NCBI RefSeq assembly: GCF_029784155.1
Contig: NW_026597189.1
Span: forward strand, 1 to 64,000
Direction: 5' to 3'
Source of the DNA: Uranotaenia lowii
Lineage: Eukaryota > Arthropoda > Insecta > Diptera > Culicidae
DNA: 64,000 bases
The notes under the pieces were generated by a model. That model was not told the DNA's origin. It saw only the letters and a list, made by a program, of their open reading frames with translations, and did no database searches. The position numbers and the translations under genes were made by a program. Below, piece by piece: positions 9,713 to 21,584 of this stretch (its first letter is position 1; every line of letters begins with the position of its first letter).

Positions 9713-12700
9713 TTATAGACGAAGATCGATAGCTTTTAGAAAAAGGTAGATTTCGAACATGTAGTCCAAATCTAGCACAGCTAGTACATCTCTAACTGGA
9801 ACATTAGGTGGTTTTCCTCGGGCCCTAAGGGAGTCTATTAAATTCGTTCTGGCGACAAGATGGACCTCACACGACCAAACAATATGCTCGATGTCATGGT
9901 AACCTTGGCCGCAACTACACAAATTGCTGCCAGCAATGTCAAAACGATAGAGTACCGCGTCTAAGGAACAATGATTGGACATGAGACGGGAAAATATACG
10001 AATAAAATCCCGACTCAAGTTCAATCTATTGAACCATGGTTTAAGGCTTACCTTTGGGATAATCGAGTGGAGCCACCGACCATCCTCATCCTCGTCCCAT
10101 TTGCGCTGCCAGTTGACAAGAGAGTTCCCTCGTACCAAGAAGTAGAATTCGTTGAAGACGATTTCACGTGGATACGTGTCGCCTTCCGTCGCCCCCACCT
10201 TTGCCAGAGAGTCTGCCTTCTCATTGCCCACTATCGAGCAATGAGAGGGAACCCAAACAAAGGTAATGGGAAAGCGACGTCTTGTTAAAGCACTCAAAGT
10301 ATCCCGTATCTTCTCTAGGAAGAACGGCGAGTGCTTTCCCGGTCGTATTGATCGTATTGCGTCAACTGAGCTTAGACTATCCGTTACAATGTAGTAGTGC
10401 CCAACAGGCCGTGAGGCGATGCTGTCCAAGGCCCAGTGAATAGCAGCTAACTCTGCTATATACACAGAGCATGGAGACTGGAGGTTATAAGAGGCGCTAG
10501 TTGTTTCGTTGAACACTCCGAATCCCGTTGATTCCTCAATTAGAGACCCATCGGTAAAGTACATTTTGTCAGCATCGACGTGTCTATATTTAGCTTCGAA
10601 AATTCTTGGAATCAGAAGTGGGCGATGCGAATCCGGGATTCCACGAATTTCCTGCTGCATAGACAAATCAAACTGGACAGAAGAATTATCGTAGTGTGGG
10701 CTGAAAACACGAGTTGGAGAGTACGAAGAAGGGTTTACCTGCATTGACATGAGGACATAGTATACAGACATAAATCTTGTTCGAAAATTTTGCTCAAGTA
10801 ACCTTTCAAAATTAACGATCACCAATGGGTTCATGACCTCACACCTGATGAGGAACCGAAGTGATAGTAGATTGTATCGATCTTTCAAAGGGAGTATTCC
10901 TGCCAAAACTTCAAGACTCATGTTGTGCGTTGAGGGCATAGAGCCCATTGCGATGCGGAGACAACGGTATTGGATACGCTCGAGTTTGATGAGGTGAGAT
11001 TTGGCAGCTGACTGGAAACAGAAGCTACCATATTCCATCACTGAAAGAATGGTTGTTCGATACAATTTTAAAAGATCTTCTGGGTGGGCTCCCCACCAGG
11101 TGCCTGTGATTGATCGGAGAAAATTTATTCTTTGTTGGCATTTTCCTTTCAGATACTCAATGTGGGCTCTCCAGGTACACTTGGAGTCAAACCAAACCCC
11201 AAGATACTTAAAACACCTCGATTGAGTGATCGTTCTGCCTAGGAGTTGAAGCTTCGGTTGAGCAGGTCTATGTTTCTTAGAGAAAACAACCATCTCCGTT
11301 TTCTGAGGGGAAAACTCAATCCCAAGCCCCAACGCCCAGGAAGACAATCTGTCTAAAGTATCTTGTAAAGGTCTGTGCAGATGAGACTCGGAAGATCCTG
11401 TGACAGACACCACGCCGTCATCTGCAAGTTGTCTTAGAGTGCAGCCTTCAGAGAGACAAGTATCGATGTCACTTACGTAAAAGTTGTACAAAAGTGGACT
11501 TAAACATGAACCCTGTGGGAGGCCCATGTAGGAGGTTCTTCTAATTGCAATATCTCCGTGAGCAAAGTTCAGATGTTTCTCACAAAGCAAGCTGTATAAG
11601 ATGTTGTTCAATAGTGGAGGCAGACCCCGGGAGTGCAACTTGTCTGACAACACCTCTATTGAGACTGCATCAAAAGCTCCCTTTATGTCTAGAAACACTG
11701 AAGCCATTTGCTCACGTTTTGCGTACGCCATTTGTATCTCTGAAGACAGCAAAGCAAGACAATCGTTTGTTCCTTTGCCCCTTCGAAACCCAAATTGAGT
11801 ATCTGAAAGGAGGCCATTTGTTTCTACCCATTTATCCAAACGAAACAAAATCATTTTCTCCATCAATTTACGTATACAAGACAACATCGCTATTGGACGG
11901 TACGAATTCGCATCGGACGCTGGTTTTCCGGGCTTTTGGATAGCGATAACTCTCACTTGTCTCCACTCTTGGGGAACAATGTTATGCTCCAAGAATTGAT
12001 TAAATAAATTTAACAAGCGAAATTTGGCGGCGTCCGGAAGGTTTTTCAACAAGTTAAATCTAATTTTATCAATACCCGGAGCTGAATTGTTGCAAGAGAG
12101 GAGGGCAAGTGAAAATTCGACCATCGAAAAACTGGAATCCAGACCACACCTTTCAGGAAGCACATCCCGGATTATTTTTTGTACAGGCGTAGAATCGGGA
12201 CAGACTTTCCGTGCGAAGTTAAATATCCATCTATGTGAATATTCCTCACTTTCATTCGTAGATGATCTATTACGCATGCTTCGTGCCACTCTCCACAAGG
12301 TACTCAAGGATGTTTCTCTTGATAAGCCACCCACAAAATTCCTCCAATACGCCTTTTTCTTCCCCTTGACCAATTTTTTAAACTGATTTTCAAGGGAAAC
12401 ATATACTTCAAAAAGGGCGAGAGTTCCATATTTCCGAAAATCTTTGAATGCTTTTGATTTGTCCTTATAAAGCTTGGAACACTGCTGGTCCCACCATGGG
12501 ATTGGAGGCCTTCGGGGAACTGATGAATCTGGGATGGGTTTTGTTTGAGCGCAAAGTGCACTTTCATGTATTAAACGTGAAAGAAAGTGGTACTCCTCTG
12601 CAGGAGGTAAAACATTCGTAGAACCGATTGCTGATGTTATTTCGTCCGAGTATTTTTTCCAGTCGATGTGTCTTGTAAGGTCATATGTCATATTTATTGT

Positions 12701-13396
12701 GTTTGAAGAGCTAACCCCATTGGTGATTGTAATTTTGATTGGCAAGTGATCACTACCATTGAGATCAGGGATTACCTTCCACTGGCAATCCAATGATAGT
12801 GAGTTTGAGCAGAGTGAGAGGTCAATTGCACTTTGTCTTGCAGGAGGTTTAGGTACTCGTGTTTTTTCACCCGTGTTCAAAATTGTTAAATTGAAACTGT
12901 CGCAAATGTCATAGATAAGAGTAGAACGACTATCGTCAATTTGTTCTCCCCAGACAGTTCCATGCGAATTAAAGTCACCCAGGATCAACCTTGGCTCAGG
13001 GAGCACTGAGCACAGGTCCTCTAGGTGACGTCGATCCACTGCAACTCTATGAGGCCAGTACAAACTGACAACGCATAAGTCCTTACCTCTTATAGTTGTA
13101 TGACATGCAACAGCTTCAATTCCTCCTGATAAAGGGAGGTGGATTCTATAGAAGGAGTGGTGCTTATTGATCCCCAAAAGCACCCCTCCATAAGAATCGT
13201 CGCGGTCTAGACGTATGACATTAAAATCGTGGAATGAGATGTTAGATTGTGAAGAAAGCCAAGTTTCGGACAACGCAAAAATATCGCAACTAGTTTCATG
13301 AAGTAAAAATTTGAACGGGTCCAGTTTAGGGACGAGACTACGACAATTCCACTGTAAAACAGTGATATCTCCGACCTCTCGGCGTAAATTAGCCAT
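9713..13396 (-). CDS. ORF2 of I-type retrotransposon: endonuclease / reverse transcriptase / RNase H
   Basis: An intact frame of 1227 aa starts at ATG 13396. Residues ~10-230 are an exonuclease-endonuclease-phosphatase domain (LQWNCRSL, LSETWL, ILGDFNSHG, SDHLPI) that nicks target DNA. Residues ~440-740 are reverse transcriptase (SYRPIAMLSCIRKLMEK, FGFRRGKGTND, FLDIKGAFDAV, GLPQGSCLSPLLYNF, and LADD as the catalytic A-D-D box). Residues ~960-1090 are RNase H with the four acidic positions (YFTDGS, AELAAIHWAL, VTDSLSS, GNEKADSLA). A CxCx7H-type motif (CSCGQGYHDIEHIVWSC) closes the protein. The start overlaps the ORF1 stop in ATGGCTAA, which suggests coupled reinitiation. Catalytic residues look intact. 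Confidence 0.9.
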   Translation of the reverse strand: MANLRREVGDITVLQWNCRSLVPKLDPFKFLLHETSCDIFALSETWLSSQSNISFHDFNVIRLDRDDSYGGVLLGINKHHSFYRIHLPLSGGIEAVACHTTIRGKDLCVVSLYWPHRVAVDRRHLEDLCSVLPEPRLILGDFNSHGTVWGEQIDDSRSTLIYDICDSFNLTILNTGEKTRVPKPPARQSAIDLSLCSNSLSLDCQWKVIPDLNGSDHLPIKITITNGVSSSNTINMTYDLTRHIDWKKYSDEITSAIGSTNVLPPAEEYHFLSRLIHESALCAQTKPIPDSSVPRRPPIPWWDQQCSKLYKDKSKAFKDFRKYGTLALFEVYVSLENQFKKLVKGKKKAYWRNFVGGLSRETSLSTLWRVARSMRNRSSTNESEEYSHRWIFNFARKVCPDSTPVQKIIRDVLPERCGLDSSFSMVEFSLALLSCNNSAPGIDKIRFNLLKNLPDAAKFRLLNLFNQFLEHNIVPQEWRQVRVIAIQKPGKPASDANSYRPIAMLSCIRKLMEKMILFRLDKWVETNGLLSDTQFGFRRGKGTNDCLALLSSEIQMAYAKREQMASVFLDIKGAFDAVSIEVLSDKLHSRGLPPLLNNILYSLLCEKHLNFAHGDIAIRRTSYMGLPQGSCLSPLLYNFYVSDIDTCLSEGCTLRQLADDGVVSVTGSSESHLHRPLQDTLDRLSSWALGLGIEFSPQKTEMVVFSKKHRPAQPKLQLLGRTITQSRCFKYLGVWFDSKCTWRAHIEYLKGKCQQRINFLRSITGTWWGAHPEDLLKLYRTTILSVMEYGSFCFQSAAKSHLIKLERIQYRCLRIAMGSMPSTHNMSLEVLAGILPLKDRYNLLSLRFLIRCEVMNPLVIVNFERLLEQNFRTRFMSVYYVLMSMQVNPSSYSPTRVFSPHYDNSSVQFDLSMQQEIRGIPDSHRPLLIPRIFEAKYRHVDADKMYFTDGSLIEESTGFGVFNETTSASYNLQSPCSVYIAELAAIHWALDSIASRPVGHYYIVTDSLSSVDAIRSIRPGKHSPFFLEKIRDTLSALTRRRFPITFVWVPSHCSIVGNEKADSLAKVGATEGDTYPREIVFNEFYFLVRGNSLVNWQRKWDEDEDGRWLHSIIPKVSLKPWFNRLNLSRDFIRIFSRLMSNHCSLDAVLYRFDIAGSNLCSCGQGYHDIEHIVWSCEVHLVARTNLIDSLRARGKPPNVPVRDVLAVLDLDYMFEIYLFLKAIDLRL

Positions 13397-14398
13397 CGAG
13401 AGAGATAAACACTGAAAGAAGGGGCCAAGTTTGCATCAATTGCTTCAAAAATGTCTTAACCATAGGAAGCATTGCACTAACAATACTTCTTATGGATTCA
13501 GAAACGTTAAAAAACGTGAAAATTCCATTAAGTATGTCAGAAAACTTGAAAAGTCCCGGTTGATGAGTTGATTCTGACAAATCCGCATTAGTAACGGGAG
13601 CTTTTGAAGTCCCAGCTGCTGTTGAATTATTCTGTGGAGAAAAGGTCGCGCGGAATCCAGGAGGAACTTGTTTTTTCTTGTCTGTAGCAATCACTTTTTT
13701 GGTGATGTTGATTGGAGGGCTGATTGTCGGGATTTTATTCGGAATCTTAGGGGTCTTAGTAGTTGGTTTTGAACGTTTTCGCGAGTTCGCTACAAAAATA
13801 AACGGGTTCTCCTCATCTGTTGTGTCCTCGTTGTCAACTGGCAGCACTGTGAAAATGTTACTGGACTGCGGTTGGATCGGAGGCGCCGCGCCCTTTAGTA
13901 TGGCGGCATAGGAACGTTTTGACCGTTCCTTCAAAGAGCGCCTTTGACTATCCCAGCGGCTCTTAAACGCCTCGCACAAGGAGATGTCATGAGGTGAGCC
14001 CCCGCAATAGATACATTTCTGTTCTATTGCTGAGCATGCTCCATCCCCATGAACCTCCCCGCATTTGGGGCAACGCTTCTTGCTACAACAATGGGAAGCT
14101 GTATGCCCCAATTTAATGCAATTTTTGCATTCCATCGGGCGAGGCACGAAGAGCCGCACAGGAAGCCTCAAAACTCCGTCAATCAAGACGTAGTGAGGGA
14201 GGGCGGTACCCGCAAAGGTCACTCGAAATGAAGCTGAAGGCGAGTACTTTTTAACTCCTTCTACGACGGTGGTAGTATTGAGTTGGCGGCAATCCAAGAT
14301 TTCGACCGAAGTCGAATCAAGGCTCTTAAATTTACCAACGCCGTGGGATTTAACGTACCCAGCCTCCAGACTCATTTCTGAGATCACGCCCTCTATCT
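13389..14398 (-). pseudogene. ORF1 of I-type retrotransposon, C-terminal part (disrupted)
   Basis: This is the larger piece of ORF1, a gag-like RNA-binding protein. It carries three cysteine-histidine knuckles: CKNCIKLGHTASHC, CPKCGEVHGDGAC and CIYCGGSPHDISLC. Its N-terminal part lies at 21161-21584, and the BEL element sits between them with a CTAC target duplication. Allowing for one copy of that duplication, the two parts add to 1434 nt (477 codons plus stop) with no frame change, so ORF1 was intact before the BEL insertion. The antisense BEL LTR supplies an in-frame ATG at 14444 followed by 14 LTR-derived codons, so a shortened fusion frame still exists. It ends in the 8-bp overlap with ORF2. 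Confidence 0.88.
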
Positions 14399-14402
14399 CT
14401 AC

Positions 14403-14876
14403 TGTTGCGGTAACCCGTGACGAACGAGTGAGAGTACCGTCCATTCCCTCGGTCGGAAATACGTCATACGAAGTAAACAGGATAGTGTCATCTAAGTAGT
14501 ACTCTTGAAGGTAGATAGCGTGTTCTCGGATAGAGTTGCGAATCAGATTATTTCGAAGATCATTTAAATTGTTACCCACAGTATATCATATCTTAGTTTG
14601 TACACGAAAAGTGGATAAGGTGAGGAATTTAAAGTTGAATTTAAACTTGAGATCGATATTAATCATTTTCCACCTGCATACTAATTTACAGGAAAGAGTT
14701 TGAGGTTAACTTGTGACAAGCTAGAGAATTCATAGAAAAGGATTAACACTAAATTTTGTAAGAAGGTATGCCTAAACTATTCGATTCCTATATTAACTAT
14801 TCAATAAATTCTAGCTTAAAGCTGTACTGAACTGAACTGCTAAAGAAGAGTGTTATACGAATTCTCTACCGCCACA
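14403..14876 (+). repeat. 5' LTR of the BEL element
   Basis: 474 bp, TG...CA ends, identical to the 3' LTR on line-by-line reading. AATAAA at 14803-14808 is a candidate polyadenylation signal. Its antisense strand contributes codons in frame with ORF1 of the interrupted I element. Confidence 0.92.
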
Positions 14877-14930
14877 AACTTTAAGAAAATTTAAGACCCG
14901 AAGTTGGGGAAATTAAGAAGAACAGTTACC

Positions 14931-17900
14931 ATGGCCAATATAAACACAGATGAGTCCAAAACTACTAAAAGTTGTGCGAAATGTACCCGCAAAGATGATA
15001 GTAATATGGTGTGCTGCGATTCATGTGATGCTTGGGAGCACTACGAATGTGCGGGAGTAAGCGACTCCATTTCGGAGCCAGATCGAAGCTGGAAGTGTAG
15101 CAATTGCTTAACGACAACGGAGGATAAAACGACTAAGCCCTCCAGTAGGCGAAATGGATCTATTGTTAGTCGGGGCAGCAAGAACTCTGAGTTTTACCGG
15201 ATGAAGCTTGAGAAACTGGAAAAAGAGCACGAACTGAAGTTACAAAAGATACAAGAAGAAGAAGATTACATCAAAAAGAAATACGAAATCCTGAAAAAAA
15301 TGGAAGAAGAAGAGGCTGGACCCTCCAGCAGAAGGAGCGACGTCAGTTCCACAAAGGTTCGAGAAAGATTGCTAAACTGGCTGGCGGATGACGGAACAGC
15401 GAAAACCCCTGTTACGGGAAAACCCAGTGACAGCGATACAACTCTTCAAAATGCCCTCCCTAGGGAATCCTCTACACCGAAAGACAAAAACGCAGAAACG
15501 ATCCATCGAGCGATCCCAACGACATTAAAATCTGTCGCCAACAGGAAAATACCCGACAAAGAGCCGCTTGTCCCTTTGAACCAGAACGGAGGAACTGTGC
15601 TTCAACAAAATCCACCAGCATCCACTTCGCTAAATCAACAAATCAATTCCTTGACAACAGCGATTAACACCTGTACGTTTTCTGGTGACCAAATTCCCGG
15701 TGTTCAACAAGGAAATCTGTCAGCTCCGGATACTCTTCCCTATGTAAATCCCGTAAGCGCTGCAACTGAACGGGCGGAACCGACAACTTCCCAACTCGCT
15801 GCCAGACAGGTTATTATTAAAGAACTACCCGTATTTTCCGGTAACCCTGAAGAATGGCCGTTATTCTATGCTGCCTTCCAAAACTCAACGAAGTATTGCG
15901 GATACAGTCACGCAGAGAATCTCTCGCGCCTACAAAGGGCACTTTCGGGACAGGCTCTCGAATCGGTTAGAAGTCGTCTATATATCCCAGAATCCGTTCC
16001 GATCGTCATAGAAAAGCTCAACAAGATCTATGGTAGACCCGTCCTGTTAATCAACTCGCTCATAAATAGAATGCGCAGCGTCCCCCCTCCGAGGGAAGAT
16101 GATCTGGATTCCATAATCTTCTTTGGTACGGCCGTACAGAACCTGGTGGATCATATAAAAATCTCCGATCAACGCGATCATTTAAAAAATCCTTCGCTTC
16201 TCCAAGAAATTATCAACAAACTACCTGTACAGATGCAAATGCAGTGGGGAACGTTCAAATTCCCCTGGAATCCCGTGGATGTAGATCTTGAAACTTTTAA
16301 TCAGTTTATGACCAACCTGGTAGACATTGCTTTGGATTTGACAGTGAAAGTGGGAGCAGTAGCGCAACAGAAAAGTCAACGCTTTAAGCCACGAGAACGC
16401 TTAAACGCTCATTATCAAGCGGAGGATGATCGAGAATCGCTGACTTATAATCCGAGAGGAAGTTGTAACTTTTGCAAGGGACACGACCATTACATTGCAC
16501 AATGCGAAAATTTTAAAAGGCTGAATCTCGACGGACGCTGGAAAACTATTCGCACTCTAAATCTCTGCTGGACCTGCTTAGTACCCCATAAAAGATGGCC
16601 CTGCCGGTCAAACCGAATCTGTGGAGTTGATGGGTGCAGGCAACGCCACCACGGGCTGCTACACAACTTTGGAGAATCCGGAACGATTGATAGAGACCCC
16701 ACGGCACAAATGGACACCTCTGTATCAACAGCACATCATAACCACCACTACGAAAAATCATTTTCATTCATTCGATACTTACCAGTAACACTTTCCGCCA
16801 ACGACAAGTTCATAGAGATATTCGCGTTCTTGGATGATGGCTCCTCCACAACTCTTTTGGAGTCCGATATAGCAACGCAGCTCGGAGTAACGGGTACCCC
16901 AGATATTTTGACGCTTTTCTGGACAGCGAAAATAGGTCGACAAGAAAAGGACTCACACCGAATCAGTGTACAAATTTCGGGAATTGGGTCCACTAATCGG
17001 TTTAAAATAGATGACGTTAGAACCGTTGAAAGACTTGATCTCCCTAGCCAATCTTTGAATTATAAAGTACTGTGTGAATCTTTTCCTTACTTGAGAGGAC
17101 TTCCCATACAAAGCTATCACGATGCGCGCCCAAAAATGATTATCGGCATAGAGCACGCCAAACTACTGACTTCTCTGGAAACTCGTGAGGGCGGTGATCA
17201 TGAACCCGTCGCTATCAAGACACGACTGGGCTGGTGTACCTTCGGAAAAGGAAATAAGTGTAATGACATTACAGAGAGTCTAAACTCACACATCAGCTTC
17301 AATAACATTCGACTGCACGATGTCATGAAACAGTTTTTTCAAACCGAGGAAGCCATCCCACCAGTAAACCTAGATTCAGAAACTGATAAAAGGGCAAGAC
17401 AAATACTAGAAGAAACTACCAAATTCATTGATGGTAGATACGAAACGGGACTCCTGTGGAGAGAAGATCGTCCTATAAATCTACCTAATAGCTTCCCTAC
17501 GGCCCTGAAACGTCTCATTAGTCTGGAGAAACGTCTAGCTGGATTACCCGACTTAGCGCTTAAAGTCCAGGATCTTTTAGACGTCTATGAACGAAAAAAG
17601 TACGCTCATCGACTCACACAAGCTGAATTTAATAAAACAGATCCCAAAAAAACCTGGTATCTGCCCCTTGGAGTAGTGACTAACACGAAAAAACCCAACA
17701 AAATACGGTTGATATGGGACGCTGCGGCACGAACTGGAGGTACAAGTCTCAACGACCTTTTATTGAAGGGACCCGATCTATTAATTTCACTAATGGGGGT
17801 TCTTTTGAGATTCAGACAACGAAACATCGCAGTTTGTGCTGATCTCACCGAAATGTTTCACCAGATAAGAATTCGGGATGAAGATAAACATTTCCAACGT

Positions 17901-20783
17901 TTCTTATGGAGAAAAAGCCCTGAAGAACCTATCGGAACGTACGTGATGGATGTCGCCACTTTCGGTGCGTCGTGCTCACCTTGTAGCGCCCTCTTCATTA
18001 AAAATAAAAACGCTCTCGCCCACGCCTCAGAATTCCCTGAAGCCTCGAAGTCTATAGTGGACAACACCTACATGGACGACTGGCTGGTAAGTGTCGATAC
18101 CGTCGAAGAAGCCGTTCGGCTGTCAGAAGAGGTCAAAAGAATACACGCAGCCGGAGGATTCCAGCTCTCAAAGTTTATATCGAACGTTCCAGAGGTCCTA
18201 GAACGATTAGGAGAGCTTAATTCGCCTTTAGATAAGAACCTTGACTTCGATCAAGCAGAAAATATGGAACGAGTACTAGGGATGATTTGGATACCATCAG
18301 CGGACATGTTTACCTTCAGCACCATGGTGAAACCCTGCCTTCAGAGAATCGCCGATTGTGTGGACATCCCAACTAAGCGACAAGTACTACAAATAATAAT
18401 GTCCGTATTTGACCCGCTAGGATTAATATCTCACTACATCATACACGGGAAAGTGCTAATGCAGGAAATTTGGAGATCCGGGTCTGACTGGGATGAACAG
18501 ATTCCGCAAAATCTACTTGACTCATGGAAAAGGTGGATAGGGCTTCTAGGTCACCTTCACAAAGTCCGAGTCCCACGATGCATCTTCTACAATACCGACT
18601 CTCGAATAAATTACAAACTTCAGCTACACACTTTTGTGGACGCGAGCGAAGCCGCCTACTCTTGTGTGGTCTACATTTGACTTGAAAACAAAAATGACTG
18701 TAAATGCAGACTTATCTCAGCGAAAACAAAGGTGGCGCCGCTCAAACCGCTTTCCATCCCGAGATTAGAACTTCAGGCTGCCGCCCTCGGCGCAAGACAT
18801 CTCCAAACAGTCGCTACTTCGATGACTCTTCCGATAGAGAAAAGGGTGTTTTGGTCGGACTCAGCAACGGTGTTAGCCTGGATACGGTCAGACAGCAGGC
18901 GATTTCATCAGTTCGTGACCTTCAGAGTCGGGGAAATATTGTCGAGCACAAATGTAGAAGAATGGAGACATGTTCCATCGGCGCTAAACGTTGCTGATGA
19001 GGCCACCAAATGGAATAACGAGCCTTCCTTTGATCCCGATAGTCGATGGTACCGAGGACCAACATTCTTACTAGAATTGGAAGAGCAGTGGCCAAGGGCA
19101 TCAGGTAAATCTTTCACAACCGAGGATGAGCTCAGAGCAGTTCACGTCCACGTTCACAACACAGACCCGCTTATAGATACTACTCGCTTTTCAACATTCA
19201 ATCGTATGCTGCGAACAACTTCCTACATTGTTCGTGGTGCCGATTCTTTCCGACATCGGTTACCGCCCGGGACGGTAGAGAAAATACTTCAACGCGATGA
19301 GATCCAGAAGGCTGAACGCGTTTTATGGAAACAAGCACAGGCAGACGTCTTTTTCGCTGAGATAGATCTATTGAACAGAGGAAAACCCATTCCAGCTTCT
19401 AGCCATATTTACAAGTTAAATCCCTTCACGGATGAACATTCGATCATACGGGTTGGGTCTCGATTGAATCTAGCCCCGATCAGCTATGATGCTAAGTTCC
19501 CGGTACTGCTGCCTAAAGAGAATCGGATTACACATCTGTTGATTCTTCATTTTCATGTTAAATTCCTGCATGCAAATAGAGAGACCGTCCTTAACGAAAT
19601 GAGACAACAATATTATATTCCTAACATGCGCTCGATCATACGTAGAATAGCAAACGCATGTTTATATTGTAAAGTGAAACGAGCTAGCCCAAAACCTCCT
19701 ATTATGGCACCTTTACCCCGTGTCAGGCTTACCCCACACATTCGTCCTTTCTCATATATAGGTGTGGACTACTTTGGCCCCATTCAGGTGAAAGTAGGCA
19801 GAAGTCTAGCCAAGCGTTGGGTATGCCTATTTACCTGCCTTACAATTCGTGCTATTCACCTTGAAGTGGTTTATACATTAAGCACGCAATCCTGCATTAT
19901 GGCTTTCAGAAGGTTCATTGCTAGAAGGGGAGCACCACAAGAGGTTTACTCTGATAACGGCACCTGTTTTAAAGGGGCAAGCCGAGAGCTGGCAGAAGAA
20001 AGAAAACAAAGAACACTTATTGATGAAGCGTGCGCCTCTACGTTCACCAACGCTTCTACGGCCTGGTATTTTAACCCCCCAGCCACACCCCACATGGGTG
20101 GGGCCTGGGAACGTATGGTGAAATCAGTTAAATTGGCACTCCAAGTACTATCTGAACACGTGAGACACCCGAATGATGAGGCATTCGAAACCATATTATT
20201 GGAAGCGGAAAGTATTGTCAATTCTCGGCCGTTGACGTACGTACCCCTCGAATGTGACGAGCAAGAGGCATTGACTCCCAACCACTTTTTGTTGTGCTGG
20301 TCCAAGGAAGTCCAACAACCACCTTCGGAGTTAAACAACTATCGCAACTCCTTAAGAGATAGTTGGAGCCTAACTAGGCACTTAGTCGATGGATTTTGGA
20401 GAAGGTGGATAGTCGAATATTTACCAATGCTCACGAGAAGAACAAAATGGTTCGAACCCGTGAAACCCCTTGGAAGAGGCGACCTGGTGCTTGTCATAAA
20501 CGAGAATGTCAGAAACGGCTATGAACGTGGACGGATCGAAAAGGTTGTATTAGGTGCCGATGGGCAAGTGCGCAGAGCATGGGTGAAGACAAGCAGCGGA
20601 ACATCACTGAAAGCAGCTACCAGACTAGCGGTCCTTGACGTCCTGGGAGTGCCCTCGGGAAAAGGGGTACTTCACGGGCAGGGGGATGTTGCGGTAACCC
20701 GTGACGAACGAGTGAGAGTACCGTCCATTCCCTCGGTCGGAAATACGTCATACGAAGTAAACAGGATAGTGTCATCTAAGTAG
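14931..20783 (+). pseudogene. BEL gag-pol polyprotein with one in-frame stop
   Basis: The frame starts at ATG 14931 (ACCATGG context) and is open to 20783 except for TGA at 18678-18680. Order: an N-terminal PHD finger (CAKC...CCDSCD...HYEC...WKCSNC, ~14975-15110); a charged coiled coil (~15190-15310); gag capsid (~15800-16350); a CCHC knuckle CNFCKGHDHYIAQC and a Cys/His-rich region; a pepsin-type protease with DDGSS near 16840; reverse transcriptase with YMDD near 18070; RNase H either side of the stop (FVDASEAAY, then FWSDSATVLAW); integrase with HHCC finger and the D-D-E residues (GVDYFGP, YSDNGTCF, GGAWERMVKS). The stop falls inside RNase H, looks like a CGA-to-TGA change, and would remove integrase. 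The PHD finger at the gag start is notable. The last codons run into the LTR. Confidence 0.9.
20676..20686 (+). other. Polypurine tract of the BEL element
   Basis: GGGCAGGGGGA lies directly before the 3' LTR, the expected place for the plus-strand DNA primer. One pyrimidine interrupts it. Confidence 0.6.
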
Positions 20784-21160
20784 TACTCTTGAAGGTAGAT
20801 AGCGTGTTCTCGGATAGAGTTGCGAATCAGATTATTTCGAAGATCATTTAAATTGTTACCCACAGTATATCATATCTTAGTTTGTACACGAAAAGTGGAT
20901 AAGGTGAGGAATTTAAAGTTGAATTTAAACTTGAGATCGATATTAATCATTTTCCACCTGCATACTAATTTACAGGAAAGAGTTTGAGGTTAACTTGTGA
21001 CAAGCTAGAGAATTCATAGAAAAGGATTAACACTAAATTTTGTAAGAAGGTATGCCTAAACTATTCGATTCCTATATTAACTATTCAATAAATTCTAGCT
21101 TAAAGCTGTACTGAACTGAACTGCTAAAGAAGAGTGTTATACGAATTCTCTACCGCCACA
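20687..21160 (+). repeat. 3' LTR of the BEL element
   Basis: An identical copy of 14403-14876, followed by the CTAC target duplication at 21161-21164. Confidence 0.92.
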
Positions 21161-21584
21161 CTACGTTTCGAGACGGAATGTAGACGTGGTACTCTAAATT
21201 AATGAATTTGCTGGCAACAATTTCATTAGCGGATTTATGATTGTCCACGACAACGCGCAACTTGTTTGGTCGCACCTTAGTAACGCAGGTTACGGAGGGC
21301 CACCTCGCCAGATCTTTAGTGATCTGCACTACGTTTAGCTGTTTGCCGTTAGCTTTGGGCCGGATGAAAACCACCCATGGCCCAGAAAAAGACGAACCAT
21401 CTGTGTAGGTTCGGAGTCGAGGAGCTACACTGTCATCTGTGGGTGATGAAGAATTATTGGACGTACGAGAATGATTAGCACTTGAGGGACCAGCATCGTC
21501 TGAATCCTCCAAATGCTCTTCATTCTCGTACATGGCTTCCTTTTCGTCCACCGATGACGAGTTTAACCCCCCGCCTTCGTTCAT
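21161..21584 (-). pseudogene. ORF1 of I-type retrotransposon, N-terminal part (disrupted)
   Basis: Starts at ATG 21584, the first ATG after an upstream in-frame stop. An acidic/serine-rich stretch is followed by an RRM-like segment typical of I/Jockey ORF1 (WVVFIRPKANGKQLNVVQIT, TKVRPNKLRVVVDN). The frame continues at 14398 after the BEL insertion and joins without a shift. Confidence 0.85.

Larger units (their letters stand above)
14403..21160 (+). mobile_element. BEL/Pao LTR retrotransposon nested in the I element
   Basis: Two 474-bp LTRs (14403-14876 and 20687-21160) bound a 6758-bp element. They begin TGTTGCGG and end GCCACA. The flanks share CTAC (14399-14402 and 21161-21164), a 4-bp target duplication. 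The gene order gag, protease, reverse transcriptase, RNase H, integrase and the motifs present mark the BEL/Pao group. The LTRs read as identical, so insertion was recent. One in-frame stop interrupts the polyprotein. A purine-rich tract (20676-20686) sits just before the 3' LTR. No clear tRNA primer site was recognised after the 5' LTR. Confidence 0.92.

Noticed and set aside
13389..14579. A 396-codon minus-strand frame read as one gene starting in the LTR
   Set aside because: Its first 59 codons are the antisense BEL LTR, repeated at 20672-20863. The true ORF1 start lies across the insertion at 21584.
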